Shown here piece by piece: positions 26,454 to 34,731 of a DNA stretch of 45,575 bases. Position numbers and translations under genes: made by a program. The notes beneath the pieces were generated by a model. The model saw only the letters and a program-made list of their open reading frames with translations. It was not told the origin of the DNA and ran no database searches. Within the stretch, counting starts at the first letter, position 1, and every line of letters begins with the position of its first letter. The stretch is taken from contig SLPX01000169.1 of the NCBI GenBank assembly GCA_007131745.1, positions 1 to 45,575 on the forward strand, in the 5' to 3' direction. The stretch is from Myxococcales bacterium. Its GTDB lineage: Bacteria; Myxococcota; Polyangia; HGW-17; SLPX01.

Positions 26454-27137
26454 ATGCCCGAAAGAATTGAAATACCAGTAGCGCTGTCGAACAGGCACGT
26501 ACATCTGAGCCGCAGCGCGGTGGACAGTCTGTTCGGACGAGATCACAGGTTGACCCCCATGTTCGATCTCTCCCAGCCGGGACAATACGCGTGCAAAGAG
26601 TGCGTCAAAATTGTAGGCCCGAAAGGATTCCTGGATCGGGTGCGTGTTTTGGCGCCCGAGCGACCGGAAAGCCAGGCGGAACTTTCCATAACCGATGGTT
26701 TTGTACTCGGCATTTCACTTCCGGTGAGACCATCGGGAGATCTCGAAGGAACTCCCGGTGGATTCCTCATGGGGCCCAAGGGAGCTGTAAAACTGGAAAA
26801 AGGTTTGATCTGCGCAGCGCGTCATATACATTTCAACCCGGCGGATGCGGAGAGAGCGGGAATAGAAAACGGTCAATCGGTATGCGTTAGATCCATCGGA
26901 GTCCGGCGGGTTGTTTTCGAGGAAGTGGTGGCCAGGGTAAGTCCTGATTTCAAAACGGAAATGCACCTTGACCTCGACGAGGGCAATGCTTCCGGCCTGA
27001 AAAACGGAGATTTGGTCGAAGTAATGTCGGACCTGTGCAACCTTTGCGCTAAGTTGAACTGTCCATTGAGCAAAGATATCCGCGAAACGGGCATGAGACC
27101 ATACTGCGATTTCAGCGAAACCCATCGCTACGGATAA
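26454..27137 (+). CDS. pduL: PduL-type phosphate acyltransferase with Cys-containing tail
   Basis: 227 residues from ATG 26454. PduL interconverts acyl-CoA and acyl-phosphate and regenerates CoA inside microcompartments. The zinc-binding motifs are present: SNRHVHLS (His15, His17), CAARHIHF (His124, His126) and EMHLDLDE (His171). The usual N-terminal encapsulation peptide is not apparent; the domain begins almost at once. After residue about 192 a tail with Cys195, Cys198, Cys203 and Cys218 (LCNLCAKLNC) extends beyond the usual fold and may bind Zn or an Fe-S cluster. It is the first gene of the operon. Confidence 0.93.
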   Translation: MPERIEIPVALSNRHVHLSRSAVDSLFGRDHRLTPMFDLSQPGQYACKECVKIVGPKGFLDRVRVLAPERPESQAELSITDGFVLGISLPVRPSGDLEGTPGGFLMGPKGAVKLEKGLICAARHIHFNPADAERAGIENGQSVCVRSIGVRRVVFEEVVARVSPDFKTEMHLDLDEGNASGLKNGDLVEVMSDLCNLCAKLNCPLSKDIRETGMRPYCDFSETHRYG

Positions 27138-27180
27138 ATAAACACCCTGATCAAAATGAAACGCAACGGAAAGAACCATA

Positions 27181-28017
27181 TTGACGGATAAAAAAGGAAA
27201 TACCACCGATTTTTCTCTTGAAGAACTCACCCGACTCGTGGCGGGCGAAGTGGCGAAAAAAATCGCGTCGTGCGAAGTCGTTGATCTTCATCCCAAGCCG
27301 GGATTGAACTCAGGTTATTCCGTGTTGTGGATTTTCGGCGCTCCTGCCGCTCACATTGACAAGATCGAACTCTTGTGGACTCGGATCAACTCTATGGGAT
27401 ACCTTCAGAGATTCGTTCTCTGTGAAGAAGCGTCTTGGTTATCGAGGGAAAAATTGAGCTTTGTTCCGCCGGATTGTGTGGTCATAATCAGGGATGGGGA
27501 ACGTGCCGACACCGGCAAGGCTTTGTCGAGTTCGCTCAAATGGTGCTCCGATACATCAGTGACTTACGTTGCTTCATTGAAAACCTCGTCCGCGAAAAAG
27601 ATCGTGGATCTGGATGATTCGGATGTTTTTTCGATGTTGGTGATCGAAGGTCTGCTTGCTTCCACACCGGTCCATGTATTGCGCGGAAAGGAGCTTGGAG
27701 GTCTACACCGGGTTGACCCGACGGGTGATTCATCGCGCGTTCCCGGAAATTTGTTTCGCAGATTGAGTTCCCTGTGGCGGGACCTGGAAATGATTGGCGT
27801 CCGGCCGATGAACCCGGAAGACGGACTCAAACCCATTGCTTCTTTTCAGTCAGCGAAATCCCCCATGATTAAGTCCATGTGCGGTTTGGTCACGGAAAAA
27901 GACGTGGAAGAAGCGGCCGAAGCCGGCTTGCCGGTAATCACACTGGGCCCGGGAACCGTGGTAACTCCTCTGGCCAAAGACCGAGCGAATGAATTGAGGA
28001 TTAAATTATCGAGGTGA
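27181..28017 (+). CDS. BMC-associated flavoprotein-like protein with encapsulation peptide
   Basis: 278 residues, TTG start with ggaaag upstream. Residues about 11-29 (FSLEELTRLVAGEVAKKIA) form an amphipathic helix typical of encapsulation peptides. Residues about 46-210 look like an alpha/beta flavoprotein-type domain and match the N-terminal part of the DeoC fusion in this operon: SSAKKIVDLDDSDVFSMLV ... LLASTPVHVL here against [18 protein letters not shown] ... [10 protein letters not shown] there. The C-terminus (CGLVTEKDVEEAAEAG, then GPGTVVTPLAKD) resembles the short motif at the N-terminus of EutQ and other BMC proteins. It is probably a lumen protein. No catalytic residue can be named. 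Confidence 0.7.
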   Translation: MTDKKGNTTDFSLEELTRLVAGEVAKKIASCEVVDLHPKPGLNSGYSVLWIFGAPAAHIDKIELLWTRINSMGYLQRFVLCEEASWLSREKLSFVPPDCVVIIRDGERADTGKALSSSLKWCSDTSVTYVASLKTSSAKKIVDLDDSDVFSMLVIEGLLASTPVHVLRGKELGGLHRVDPTGDSSRVPGNLFRRLSSLWRDLEMIGVRPMNPEDGLKPIASFQSAKSPMIKSMCGLVTEKDVEEAAEAGLPVITLGPGTVVTPLAKDRANELRIKLSR

Positions 28018-28372
28018 CAATTATTGAAAGAATAAGACGTCAACAGAGTCGGCCCAACATTCTACAGCCGACAATACAAACAGGATCTCTTTGAGATCCC
28101 GACACACGGAACACCCTCGCAGGGCCGCCGAGGGGCTCGCTAGGCAAGGCGCGAGCGAGCAGCCGGCGCAGCGTACTTGAGGTACGTGAGCAGGCAGCAC
28201 AAGGAGACATCGCGTTCCTGTATAAAATCCAGCAAGCTGGATTTTTGCAGGCGCGACGACGAGGACGCGCCGTTAGGCGCGCCGCAGTCAGCGCAGCATG
28301 GCGAGATTGATCGGCGGTCAATGTGAGCGTGTTTAGAATGTCTCAGACCGAAACGGAGACCTGGAGGAGCGA
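28018..28372. repeat. 355-bp palindrome-rich intergenic element inside the operon
   Basis: This gap interrupts an otherwise compact operon. It contains several hairpins: ggatctctttgagatcc, cgtacttgaggtacg, a 10-base-pair stem aaaatccagc-aa-gctggatttt at 28224-28245 followed by a T, and gcgcc-gtta-ggcgc. Its GC-rich gcgagcgagcagccggcgcag tract differs in composition from the flanking genes. It looks like a dispersed, non-coding repeat rather than a gene. The 28224-28245 hairpin could act as a partial terminator. Confidence 0.55.
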
Positions 28373-28663
28373 ATGCAACTGGCAAGGGTCACGGGTACGG
28401 TGGTAAGCACCCAGAAGACCGAAAACATGCGTGGAATGAAACTGCTCATCGTGGAACCGGTGGATGTGAAGACCCTCGAGAGCGCTGGAAAACCTCTTGT
28501 AGGCGTGGATGCAGTGGGCGCCGGCGAAGATGAAATCGTGCTATATGTACAAGGTTCGTCCGCCCGGTTGACCGAGCAGACCGAAAAACTCCCCGTGGAT
28601 TGCACTATCATCGCGATTGTCGATTTCGTGGAGGTGGAGGGTTCACGCACCTTTGCAAAATGA
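28373..28663 (+). CDS. BMC-P shell vertex protein (EutN/CcmL family), copy 1
   Basis: 96 residues, ATG with ggagg upstream. The N-terminal beta strand pattern MQLARVTGTVVSTQKTENM is the EutN/CcmL signature, followed by KLLIVEPVD and the VGVDAVGAGEDEIVLYVQGS loop that ends in a pentamer-interface Ser. Five copies form the pentamer that caps each vertex of a microcompartment. Three paralogues occur in this operon and they are clearly divergent, so they may occupy different vertices. Confidence 0.95.
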   Translation: MQLARVTGTVVSTQKTENMRGMKLLIVEPVDVKTLESAGKPLVGVDAVGAGEDEIVLYVQGSSARLTEQTEKLPVDCTIIAIVDFVEVEGSRTFAK

Positions 28664-28697
28664 TTATTTGAACCTATTGGAAAACGGGTAGCTTGTC

Positions 28698-30197
28698 ATG
28701 AAGCTGGATTTTTCAGAAACGCAGATGCAAAAGCTTGTCGACGACGTGGTTCGGCAGGTAAAAAACAAGATGGCAAAGGGATATATTGAATCCCGTGATG
28801 GAGGCGGGTTGCATCCGACTCAACCTTCTTCATCGGCCCCTGTTCCATCTGATTCATCGTTGGCCCCGGATTCCTCTGCAGGGATTTTCGGGGACGTGGA
28901 TGAGGCAACGGCCGCGGCACGAAATTCCTATGAACAACTCATGGATATGAGCGTCGCTCAAAGAGAACGACTCATAGGGGCCATGCGCAAAGCTTCGGTT
29001 GAGGCTGCCGAAAGGTTGGGATCGCTTGCAGTGGAGGAAACAGGGTTCGGAAGGGTAAGCGCGAAAATTCAGAAAATCCTCCTGGCGGCGCGAAAGACCC
29101 CGGGTACGGAAGACCTTGATCCCCGAGCCTACACCGGTGACGACGGTTTGACGCTGGTAGAGCCGGCGCCCTACGGAGTTATCGGAGCGATAACCCCCTC
29201 CACCAACCCTCCTTCGACCGTTATAAACAATAGCATAGGCATGGTTGCCGCGGGCAATGCAGTGGTTTTCAACCCGCACCCCGGCGCCAAGAGAGTCAGC
29301 AATGAAACGGTGAAAATGCTGAACAGGGCGATCGTGTCTGCCGGCGGACCCCCGACACTTGTTTGCTCGGTCGCGGAACCAAGCATGCAAACCGGGCAGG
29401 CGATCATGAAACATCCGGAAATCAAGCTTCTGCTTGTAACCGGAGGTGAGGGTGTTGTTAAAGTCGCCATGACCTGCGGAAAAAAAACCATCGCTGCCGG
29501 ACCCGGCAATCCTCCCGTGATCGTGGATGATACGGCTGATATCACGCGTGCAGCGCGAAACATCGTCGACGGAGCATCTTTTGACAACAACGTTCTCTGC
29601 ATCGCTGAAAAGGAAATATTCGTCTTTAAAAACGTAGCGGATCGCTTGAAGGAGGAAATGACCCGATACGGAGCCTATGAAATCTCCGGACGTCCTTTAG
29701 AAGCTCTTGTCGAAGAGTGTTTGGACACGAGCGACCCATCCAATCCGAAAGCGCGCACCGACAAAGTCGGCAAAGATGCATCCATTCTGCTTTCAACAGT
29801 GGGGATAAATCCCGGCGCAAAGGCAAGGCTCGTCATCGCGGAGGTGGAAGATCCCATGCATCCTCTGGTGCAAGCGGAACAACTCATGCCGTTCATTCCG
29901 ATAGTGCGCACTGACAATCTTGAACATTCACTTAAGCTGGCGCTACAAGCTGAGCACGGCTTTCGCCATACCGCGGTGATGCATTCCGAGCACGTCACGC
30001 GCATGAGCATTGTCGCGCGCGCTGTGGAAACATCCATATTTGTAAAGAACGCTCCTTCATACGCGGGGTTGGGATTCGGAGGAGAGGGTTTTACAACCCT
30101 GAGCATCGCAACCCCCACGGGTGAAGGTCTGACGTCGGCCAGAACATTTACAAGGCAACGAAGATGCGTTTTGGCCGGAGCATTCAGGATAATTTAG
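28698..30197 (+). CDS. CoA-acylating aldehyde dehydrogenase (EutE/PduP-like) with encapsulation peptide
   Basis: 499 residues. Residues about 5-26 (FSETQMQKLVDDVVRQVKNK) form an amphipathic encapsulation helix, followed by a Ser/Pro-rich linker and the dehydrogenase. Family motifs are PYGVIGAITPSTNPPSTVIN (about 158-177), the GN/FNPHPGAK segment, and the catalytic Cys301 in FDNNVLCIAEKEIF. It oxidises an aldehyde with NAD and CoA to the acyl-CoA. Acetaldehyde is expected from the aldolases in this operon. The start codon lies 34 bases after the BMC-P gene. Confidence 0.95.
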   Translation: MKLDFSETQMQKLVDDVVRQVKNKMAKGYIESRDGGGLHPTQPSSSAPVPSDSSLAPDSSAGIFGDVDEATAAARNSYEQLMDMSVAQRERLIGAMRKASVEAAERLGSLAVEETGFGRVSAKIQKILLAARKTPGTEDLDPRAYTGDDGLTLVEPAPYGVIGAITPSTNPPSTVINNSIGMVAAGNAVVFNPHPGAKRVSNETVKMLNRAIVSAGGPPTLVCSVAEPSMQTGQAIMKHPEIKLLLVTGGEGVVKVAMTCGKKTIAAGPGNPPVIVDDTADITRAARNIVDGASFDNNVLCIAEKEIFVFKNVADRLKEEMTRYGAYEISGRPLEALVEECLDTSDPSNPKARTDKVGKDASILLSTVGINPGAKARLVIAEVEDPMHPLVQAEQLMPFIPIVRTDNLEHSLKLALQAEHGFRHTAVMHSEHVTRMSIVARAVETSIFVKNAPSYAGLGFGGEGFTTLSIATPTGEGLTSARTFTRQRRCVLAGAFRII

Positions 30198-31625
30198 ATG
30201 CCTGAAGAAATGAAAACGTCCAAAGAGGAAGCGCTCAAAAAGATCCAAGCTGCCGGAGTTGCAGGCATGGGAGGCGGAGGCTTCCCAACGCATGTCAAAC
30301 TCGCAGCGGATGTTGACACTGTAATCGCTAACGGCGTGGAATGTGAACCGCTTCTCTGGTCCGACAAAAACTTGATGCTGGCTTATCCCGACGATGTTGT
30401 GGAGGGGCTTGGTTTTGCGATGGAACTTACCGGGGCCCGTAAAGGAATCGTGGCGATAAAAGCGAAGAATCAGGATGTAGCATCCGCCATGGAAAAAGCT
30501 GTCAGGCGACGGCGGCGGTTTTTGGAAGGATCGGTTGAACTTGCTCTCCTGCCGAACAACTATCCGATGGGCGATGAATTCGTACTGGTTCAACAGGTTC
30601 TTCAAAGAACAATACCGGAAATGGGCCTCCCGTTGAACGTTGGGGCAGCGGTATGCAATACCGCAACCCTGAAAGCGACAGCCGCGGCCCTTAAGTCCGG
30701 CGAACCCTTGACTTCCCGCATCGTGACCGTGGCGGGGGCTGTCGGCAAACCTGTAACAGCTGAAGTTCCCGTGGGAACACCCTATTCTTTTCTACTCGAA
30801 CTGGCCGGCGGAACCCCGCTCCGCAAACCGCATTTCATCGACGGCGGACCCATGATGGGCACCCTCTCGGTCGATCCGGGGGAAACCATCCAAAAGACGA
30901 CTTCCGGAATTCTCGTACTTCCGGGCGACCACCAGGTTGTGCGTCGTCATTTAATAGATTCTTCGAACCGCCTGCGCACAGCCCGTGCAGCGTGTTGTCT
31001 TTGCAACGAATGCACACAGGTTTGCCCCAGAAACGCTCTGGGTCATCGAATCCATCCGGATCGCCTTATGCGCTCGGTTGCATCCGGTATCACTCACGAT
31101 TTGGAAGCTTATACCGGAGCTTTTTACTGTTGCGAATGCGGCTTGTGCACGGTTTACGGTTGCCCGATGTATTTGGATCCCTGCGGAATGAACATTGAAA
31201 TCAAGAAACGCTTGCGCTCCTCGGGCGTCAAGCCCGATTCTTTGAAAAAAAGCAAACCCGACCGGTTTTTTTACATTAAACAAGTGCCCGTTTCCAGGCT
31301 GGTTTCACGGTTGGGACTGAAACCGTTGGAAATCCCTTGCACCCACCTGGACAGGGTGGATAATCCGCCTTATGTTGTTTTGAAAACAGACGGATGCGCT
31401 GGTGCGCCGTCAAAACCAATAGTCAAAAAAGGCGACAGGGTGCAAAAGGGGGATTTGATTGCAGAGCCGGACGGTAATGTCAGCACCGCTCTTCATGCCG
31501 GCATCGACGGAACGGTGGAATGGGTGGTGGACCGAAAAATCAAAATAACGGCCCCGATATCCGGTCGAACCAGCCGTCGTTCCGGAAAAACGGGATCCTC
31601 AACGGATCCGGGAGTAACAACATGA
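30198..31625 (+). CDS. pduS: PduS-like RnfC-type flavin/iron-sulfur oxidoreductase
   Basis: 475 residues, starting on the base after the aldehyde dehydrogenase stop. It has the glycine-rich GVAGMGGGGFPTHVKL (about 20-35) of RnfC/PduS proteins, the GVECEPLLWSD signature, and two Cys clusters: CCLCNECTQVCP (about 266-277) and CCECGLCTVYGCP (about 311-323), consistent with two [4Fe-4S] clusters. A C-terminal SLBB/biotinyl-like region (KKGDRVQKGDLIAEPDG) follows. In Pdu systems PduS passes electrons through the PduT shell protein, which is the next gene here. It could recycle NADH made in the lumen. Confidence 0.93.
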   Translation: MPEEMKTSKEEALKKIQAAGVAGMGGGGFPTHVKLAADVDTVIANGVECEPLLWSDKNLMLAYPDDVVEGLGFAMELTGARKGIVAIKAKNQDVASAMEKAVRRRRRFLEGSVELALLPNNYPMGDEFVLVQQVLQRTIPEMGLPLNVGAAVCNTATLKATAAALKSGEPLTSRIVTVAGAVGKPVTAEVPVGTPYSFLLELAGGTPLRKPHFIDGGPMMGTLSVDPGETIQKTTSGILVLPGDHQVVRRHLIDSSNRLRTARAACCLCNECTQVCPRNALGHRIHPDRLMRSVASGITHDLEAYTGAFYCCECGLCTVYGCPMYLDPCGMNIEIKKRLRSSGVKPDSLKKSKPDRFFYIKQVPVSRLVSRLGLKPLEIPCTHLDRVDNPPYVVLKTDGCAGAPSKPIVKKGDRVQKGDLIAEPDGNVSTALHAGIDGTVEWVVDRKIKITAPISGRTSRRSGKTGSSTDPGVTT

Positions 31626-32239
31626 GTCCTGCGAGATCTCATCCCTGCCTGGAAGACGGGTTCATGTCCAGCCTGAAAAACCACGGTTCCAAGGTAAACG
31701 CAATTGGAGCTCTTGAAACGAGAAGCATCGCTCTGGGGATAGAAGCTGCGGACGCTATGTCCAAAGCAGCCGAAATAAAGCTTCTTACAGCATCAGCGAC
31801 CTGTCCGGGTAAGTACCTCGTGGTTTTTTGCGGTTCCGTGGCCGCGGTGCATGCCGCCATGAGCGCCGGCACCGCGTGTGTGGGCGAAGCTTTTTCAGAC
31901 AGCACAGTAATACCGTCGGTTCATCCGGAAGTCATACCCGCCTTGAGCGCTATGTCTCAGGTGGACGACATCAAGGCACTCGGGGTCATCGAAACATTCA
32001 CCATGGCGTCCGCCATAACCGCGGCGGACGAAGCGGTGAAGTCCGCGGACGTGCATCTTATTGAGATTCGCCTTGGCCGGGGACTTGCAGGAAAGGCCTT
32101 TGTTGTTCTCACGGGTGAAGTAGCGGCGGTGCGTTCCGCTGTTACAGCCGCGGTCAACGCTCTTTCCGAAGAAGCCATGTTGCTGGGATATACGGTCATT
32201 GCGGCCCCACACCCCGAGTTGATAGACAAAATTCTGTAA
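31622..32239 (+). CDS. pduT: PduT-like BMC-T trimeric shell protein with cluster-binding Cys
   Basis: 205 residues from ATG 31622, which overlaps the pduS stop by 4 bases; ATG 31664 is an alternative start. Two BMC domains occur in tandem (NAIGALETRSIALGIEAADA and KALGVIETFTMASAITAADE). The first contains TCPGKYLVVFCG with Cys61, the position whose equivalent in PduT binds a [4Fe-4S] cluster at the trimer pore. The direct PduS partner supports this. It is the only BMC-T gene in the operon, so the shell lacks a PduB-type large-pore trimer here. Confidence 0.93.
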   Translation: MSPARSHPCLEDGFMSSLKNHGSKVNAIGALETRSIALGIEAADAMSKAAEIKLLTASATCPGKYLVVFCGSVAAVHAAMSAGTACVGEAFSDSTVIPSVHPEVIPALSAMSQVDDIKALGVIETFTMASAITAADEAVKSADVHLIEIRLGRGLAGKAFVVLTGEVAAVRSAVTAAVNALSEEAMLLGYTVIAAPHPELIDKIL

Positions 32240-32313
32240 AGAGGAAGAACCAGCATAATTAATATAAACCGAACAAAAACTCGCAAAAGAATTCTCAAAC
32301 GGAGGAAAAGAAC

Positions 32314-32625
32314 ATGAAAGAAGCCCTTGGCCTTATCGAGACCAGAGGATTGGTCGGAAGCATTGAGGCAGCTGATGCAATGGTCAAAGCAGCAAAAGTA
32401 ACCCTTATCGGAAAAGAGAGAGTAGGCGGCGGCTTCGTGACCGTGATGGTGCGCGGAGATGTAGGCGCGGTAAAGGCAGCCGTAGAAGCGGGCGCGGAAG
32501 CAGCCCGCAGAGTGGGCGAGCTTACCTCGGTACATGTGATTCCGCGCCCTCATGAAGAAGTTGAAACAATTCTTCCCGTACCGGGAGGATCTCAACATGA
32601 AGGCAAGGGACGCTCCAAAAAGTAG
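32314..32625 (+). CDS. BMC-H hexameric shell protein, copy 1
   Basis: 103 residues, ATG with ggagg upstream. It is a canonical single BMC domain: [20 protein letters not shown], then the pore loop RVGGGFVTV, and [15 protein letters not shown] and [12 protein letters not shown]. Hexamers of this protein tile the shell facets. It has a 13-residue basic tail (EGKGRSKK) that copy 2 lacks. The two copies are almost identical over the first 85 residues, so they come from a recent duplication. Confidence 0.96.
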   Translation: MKEALGLIETRGLVGSIEAADAMVKAAKVTLIGKERVGGGFVTVMVRGDVGAVKAAVEAGAEAARRVGELTSVHVIPRPHEEVETILPVPGGSQHEGKGRSKK

Positions 32626-32656
32626 ACCCGCCAAACATTGAAAATGGAGGAATGTC

Positions 32657-32971
32657 GTGCGGATGGCGCGAGTCAAGGGACACGTAGTGTCCACCATAAA
32701 GCTGGAGAGCTTCAAGGCTTTCAAACTCCTGGTTGTGCAACCGGTGGACGAAGAAGGCTGTAACACCGAAGACTCCTTTCTTGTTGTGGACAAGTGCCGA
32801 GCGGGCATAGGAGATCACGTCCTCGTCTTGCAGGAAGGAAATTCCATTCGGTCCATTTTGGGCCAAAAAGAAAGCTCTGTTGAAGCAGTAGCCGTCGGGG
32901 TGATCGACTATGTGGAAACGCGCGGAATCCAGAAACATCTGCAAAAACCATCGGCGAAAGAAGAAACCTGA
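32657..32971 (+). CDS. BMC-P shell vertex protein, copy 2
   Basis: 104 residues, start taken at GTG 32657 (ggagg 6 bases upstream) rather than the ATG at 32663. The signature MARVKGHVVSTIKLESFK is followed by KLLVVQPVDEEG, VVDKCRAGIGDHVLVLQEGNS and a family-typical GVIDYVE end. Its stop overlaps the TPI start by one base (tgatg), so the two are translationally coupled. Confidence 0.95.
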   Translation: MRMARVKGHVVSTIKLESFKAFKLLVVQPVDEEGCNTEDSFLVVDKCRAGIGDHVLVLQEGNSIRSILGQKESSVEAVAVGVIDYVETRGIQKHLQKPSAKEET

Positions 32972-33918
32972 TGGCTCCGATTGAATTGCAAACCCTGGTC
33001 GAAAAGATCGTAAGACAGGTTCTACAGGAATTGCAGGTTGGCAATCAGCGCCCCGTCCATCGCTCCCAAAAGGGTGTAGAATCTCCCGGCGGATTGCCGC
33101 AACCCATGGCCGTCGCTAACTGGAAAATGAATTTTCCCGCCGGCGCGGATCCCGCATCCGTTGATGTCAGGGTATTACTTGAAGATTTTCTGACATGTCT
33201 CTCCACTGCACCGCTTGAAGAAATCCAGGCAATCATCTGCCCTCCCGCTTCCCTTCTTTATCCTCTGGCCGAAACCGCGTCCAAACGTTTCTCTAACATA
33301 GAACTGGGAGCGCAAAATTTACACCCGGCCGCGTCCGGAGCGCACACGGGAGAATTGTCGGCAGCATTACTGAAGGCGGCAGGAGCACAATGGGTAATAG
33401 TGGGCCATTCCGAAAGAAGAGCCGCCGGTGAAACTGATACGGATATCGCGGAAAAACTTGGTTCTGCAATTAAAGGTGGGCTCGGGGCCATTCTATGCGT
33501 GGGCGAAACACTCGAACAACGTAGACGGAAAAGCACTTTCAGGGTATTGCGGCTTCAGTTGGAAGCCGCGCTCAACCGAGGAGTCCGGCCTCGCCGCCCT
33601 GAAAACCTAGCCGTTGCATACGAGCCGGTTTGGGCCATCGGCACGGGCGTTAAAGCATTACGAGAACAAATAGTCGAAGCAACGGCTTTCTGCAGGGAAA
33701 CTATTGCACGTGTTTATACATACGCTGACGCAAAACGTATTCGTATATTGTACGGAGGCAGTGTGAATCCGGCTAACACGGCCGAAATCATGAGCGTGGA
33801 AGAGGTCGACGGTTTGCTCGTCGGAGGGGCATCCCTGAAAGGCGGTTCATTCGCCGATATTGTAACGGAGTCGGCTCGGGAATACGCACGAAAGATCGAG
33901 GCGCTAAAAGCGAAATGA
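32971..33918 (+). CDS. tpiA: Triosephosphate isomerase with N-terminal encapsulation peptide
   Basis: 315 residues, about 60 longer than usual. Residues about 4-22 (IELQTLVEKIVRQVLQEL) are a textbook amphipathic encapsulation helix, followed by a Gly/Pro/Ser linker. The TIM barrel from residue about 46 is complete: VANWKMNF (Asn50, Lys52), GHSERR (His146), AYEPVWAIGTG (catalytic Glu218), YGGSVNP and GLLVGGAS. It interconverts glyceraldehyde-3-phosphate and dihydroxyacetone phosphate. Location between BMC-P and RpiB genes, coupled to both, makes it a microcompartment cargo enzyme and not the housekeeping TPI. Confidence 0.95.
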   Translation: MAPIELQTLVEKIVRQVLQELQVGNQRPVHRSQKGVESPGGLPQPMAVANWKMNFPAGADPASVDVRVLLEDFLTCLSTAPLEEIQAIICPPASLLYPLAETASKRFSNIELGAQNLHPAASGAHTGELSAALLKAAGAQWVIVGHSERRAAGETDTDIAEKLGSAIKGGLGAILCVGETLEQRRRKSTFRVLRLQLEAALNRGVRPRRPENLAVAYEPVWAIGTGVKALREQIVEATAFCRETIARVYTYADAKRIRILYGGSVNPANTAEIMSVEEVDGLLVGGASLKGGSFADIVTESAREYARKIEALKAK

Positions 33919-34421
33919 AAACAAAGAAAGATATAACCGTATTCATCGGAAGCGATCACGGAGGATTCGACCTGAAAAACCACCTTGCTTCCTTTCTTGA
34001 AAAGGAAGGTTTCAAGGTGAAAGACTTCGGAACCCATTCGAGAGATCCTGTCGATTATCCGGACATCGCCTTCCTGCTGGCGCGCGCCGTAGCGGAAGCG
34101 CGTTCCGCCGGTGAAGAGGTTTTCGGGATCATGATCGATGCTATCGGTGTGGCGTCGGCCATGGTATGCAACCGGGTACCCGGCATACGTGCAGCGGTTT
34201 GCTGGTGTGAATTTGCCGCTGAATCGGCAAGAGAACACAATAACGCACAGGTCGTCACTCTCGGAGGTCGCATCCTGGGTACAGCGGCGGCGGAACGAAT
34301 ACTTAAGGTGTTTTTGACGACCGGGTACGCAGCCGGCAGGCACGAAAAAAGGGTTTTCAAGATACACGCTCTGACCGGAGAAGCGGGGTTTGCAAGGGGA
34401 ACATCCGGAGGTCGATCATGA
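33915..34421 (+). CDS. RpiB/LacAB-family sugar-phosphate isomerase, noncanonical active site
   Basis: 168 residues, ATG overlapping the TPI stop by 4 bases. Family features: GSDHGGFDLKNHL (about 12-24, Asp14 and His15), the phosphate-binding region, RVPGIRAAV and REHNNAQVVTLGGRILG (His109). Canonical RpiB has CGTGIGM with a catalytic Cys. The equivalent here reads IMIDAIGVASAMVCN, with Asp75 in that place. Ribose-5-phosphate isomerase activity is therefore not assured; the protein may use Asp as base or act on another aldose-phosphate. No encapsulation peptide is evident. Confidence 0.9.
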   Translation: MKTKKDITVFIGSDHGGFDLKNHLASFLEKEGFKVKDFGTHSRDPVDYPDIAFLLARAVAEARSAGEEVFGIMIDAIGVASAMVCNRVPGIRAAVCWCEFAAESAREHNNAQVVTLGGRILGTAAAERILKVFLTTGYAAGRHEKRVFKIHALTGEAGFARGTSGGRS

Positions 34422-34705
34422 TCCTGGGTGAAGTTATAGGTCAAATCGTATCCTCGGTGAAAGTAGACGCCCTTAAGGGCGTTAAGCTCATGATCGTTCA
34501 GCTAATCGGTGAAGACCGAAAACCAAGGGGAAAACCCGTAGTAGCAGCTGATGCTATCGGTTATGCAGGTCCTGGGGATTTCGTTTTCCTGGTGACAAAG
34601 AAAGAGGCCGCGATGCCTTTTCCCGGGCTCACCCCCGTGGACTTGAGCATCGCAGGTTTTGTAGATGAAGTGTTTGACGAAGACAAAAACAAGAGCAAAC
34701 GGTAA
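34418..34705 (+). CDS. BMC-P shell vertex protein, copy 3
   Basis: 95 residues, ATG overlapping the RpiB stop by 4 bases. The signature is [19 protein letters not shown], then [30 protein letters not shown] and a terminal [12 protein letters not shown]. It is the most divergent of the three paralogues in the pentamer-loop region. Translational coupling to the cargo isomerase fits equimolar lumen and vertex assembly, though that is inference. Confidence 0.95.
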   Translation: MILGEVIGQIVSSVKVDALKGVKLMIVQLIGEDRKPRGKPVVAADAIGYAGPGDFVFLVTKKEAAMPFPGLTPVDLSIAGFVDEVFDEDKNKSKR

Positions 34706-34731
34706 CAATTGACAAACCGGAGGAAAGAGAA

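Noticed and set aside
28040..28321. Small minus-strand reading frame in the BMC operon gap
   Set aside because: It lies on palindrome-rich GC-rich sequence, has low-complexity Arg/Ala composition, and no ribosome-binding site.
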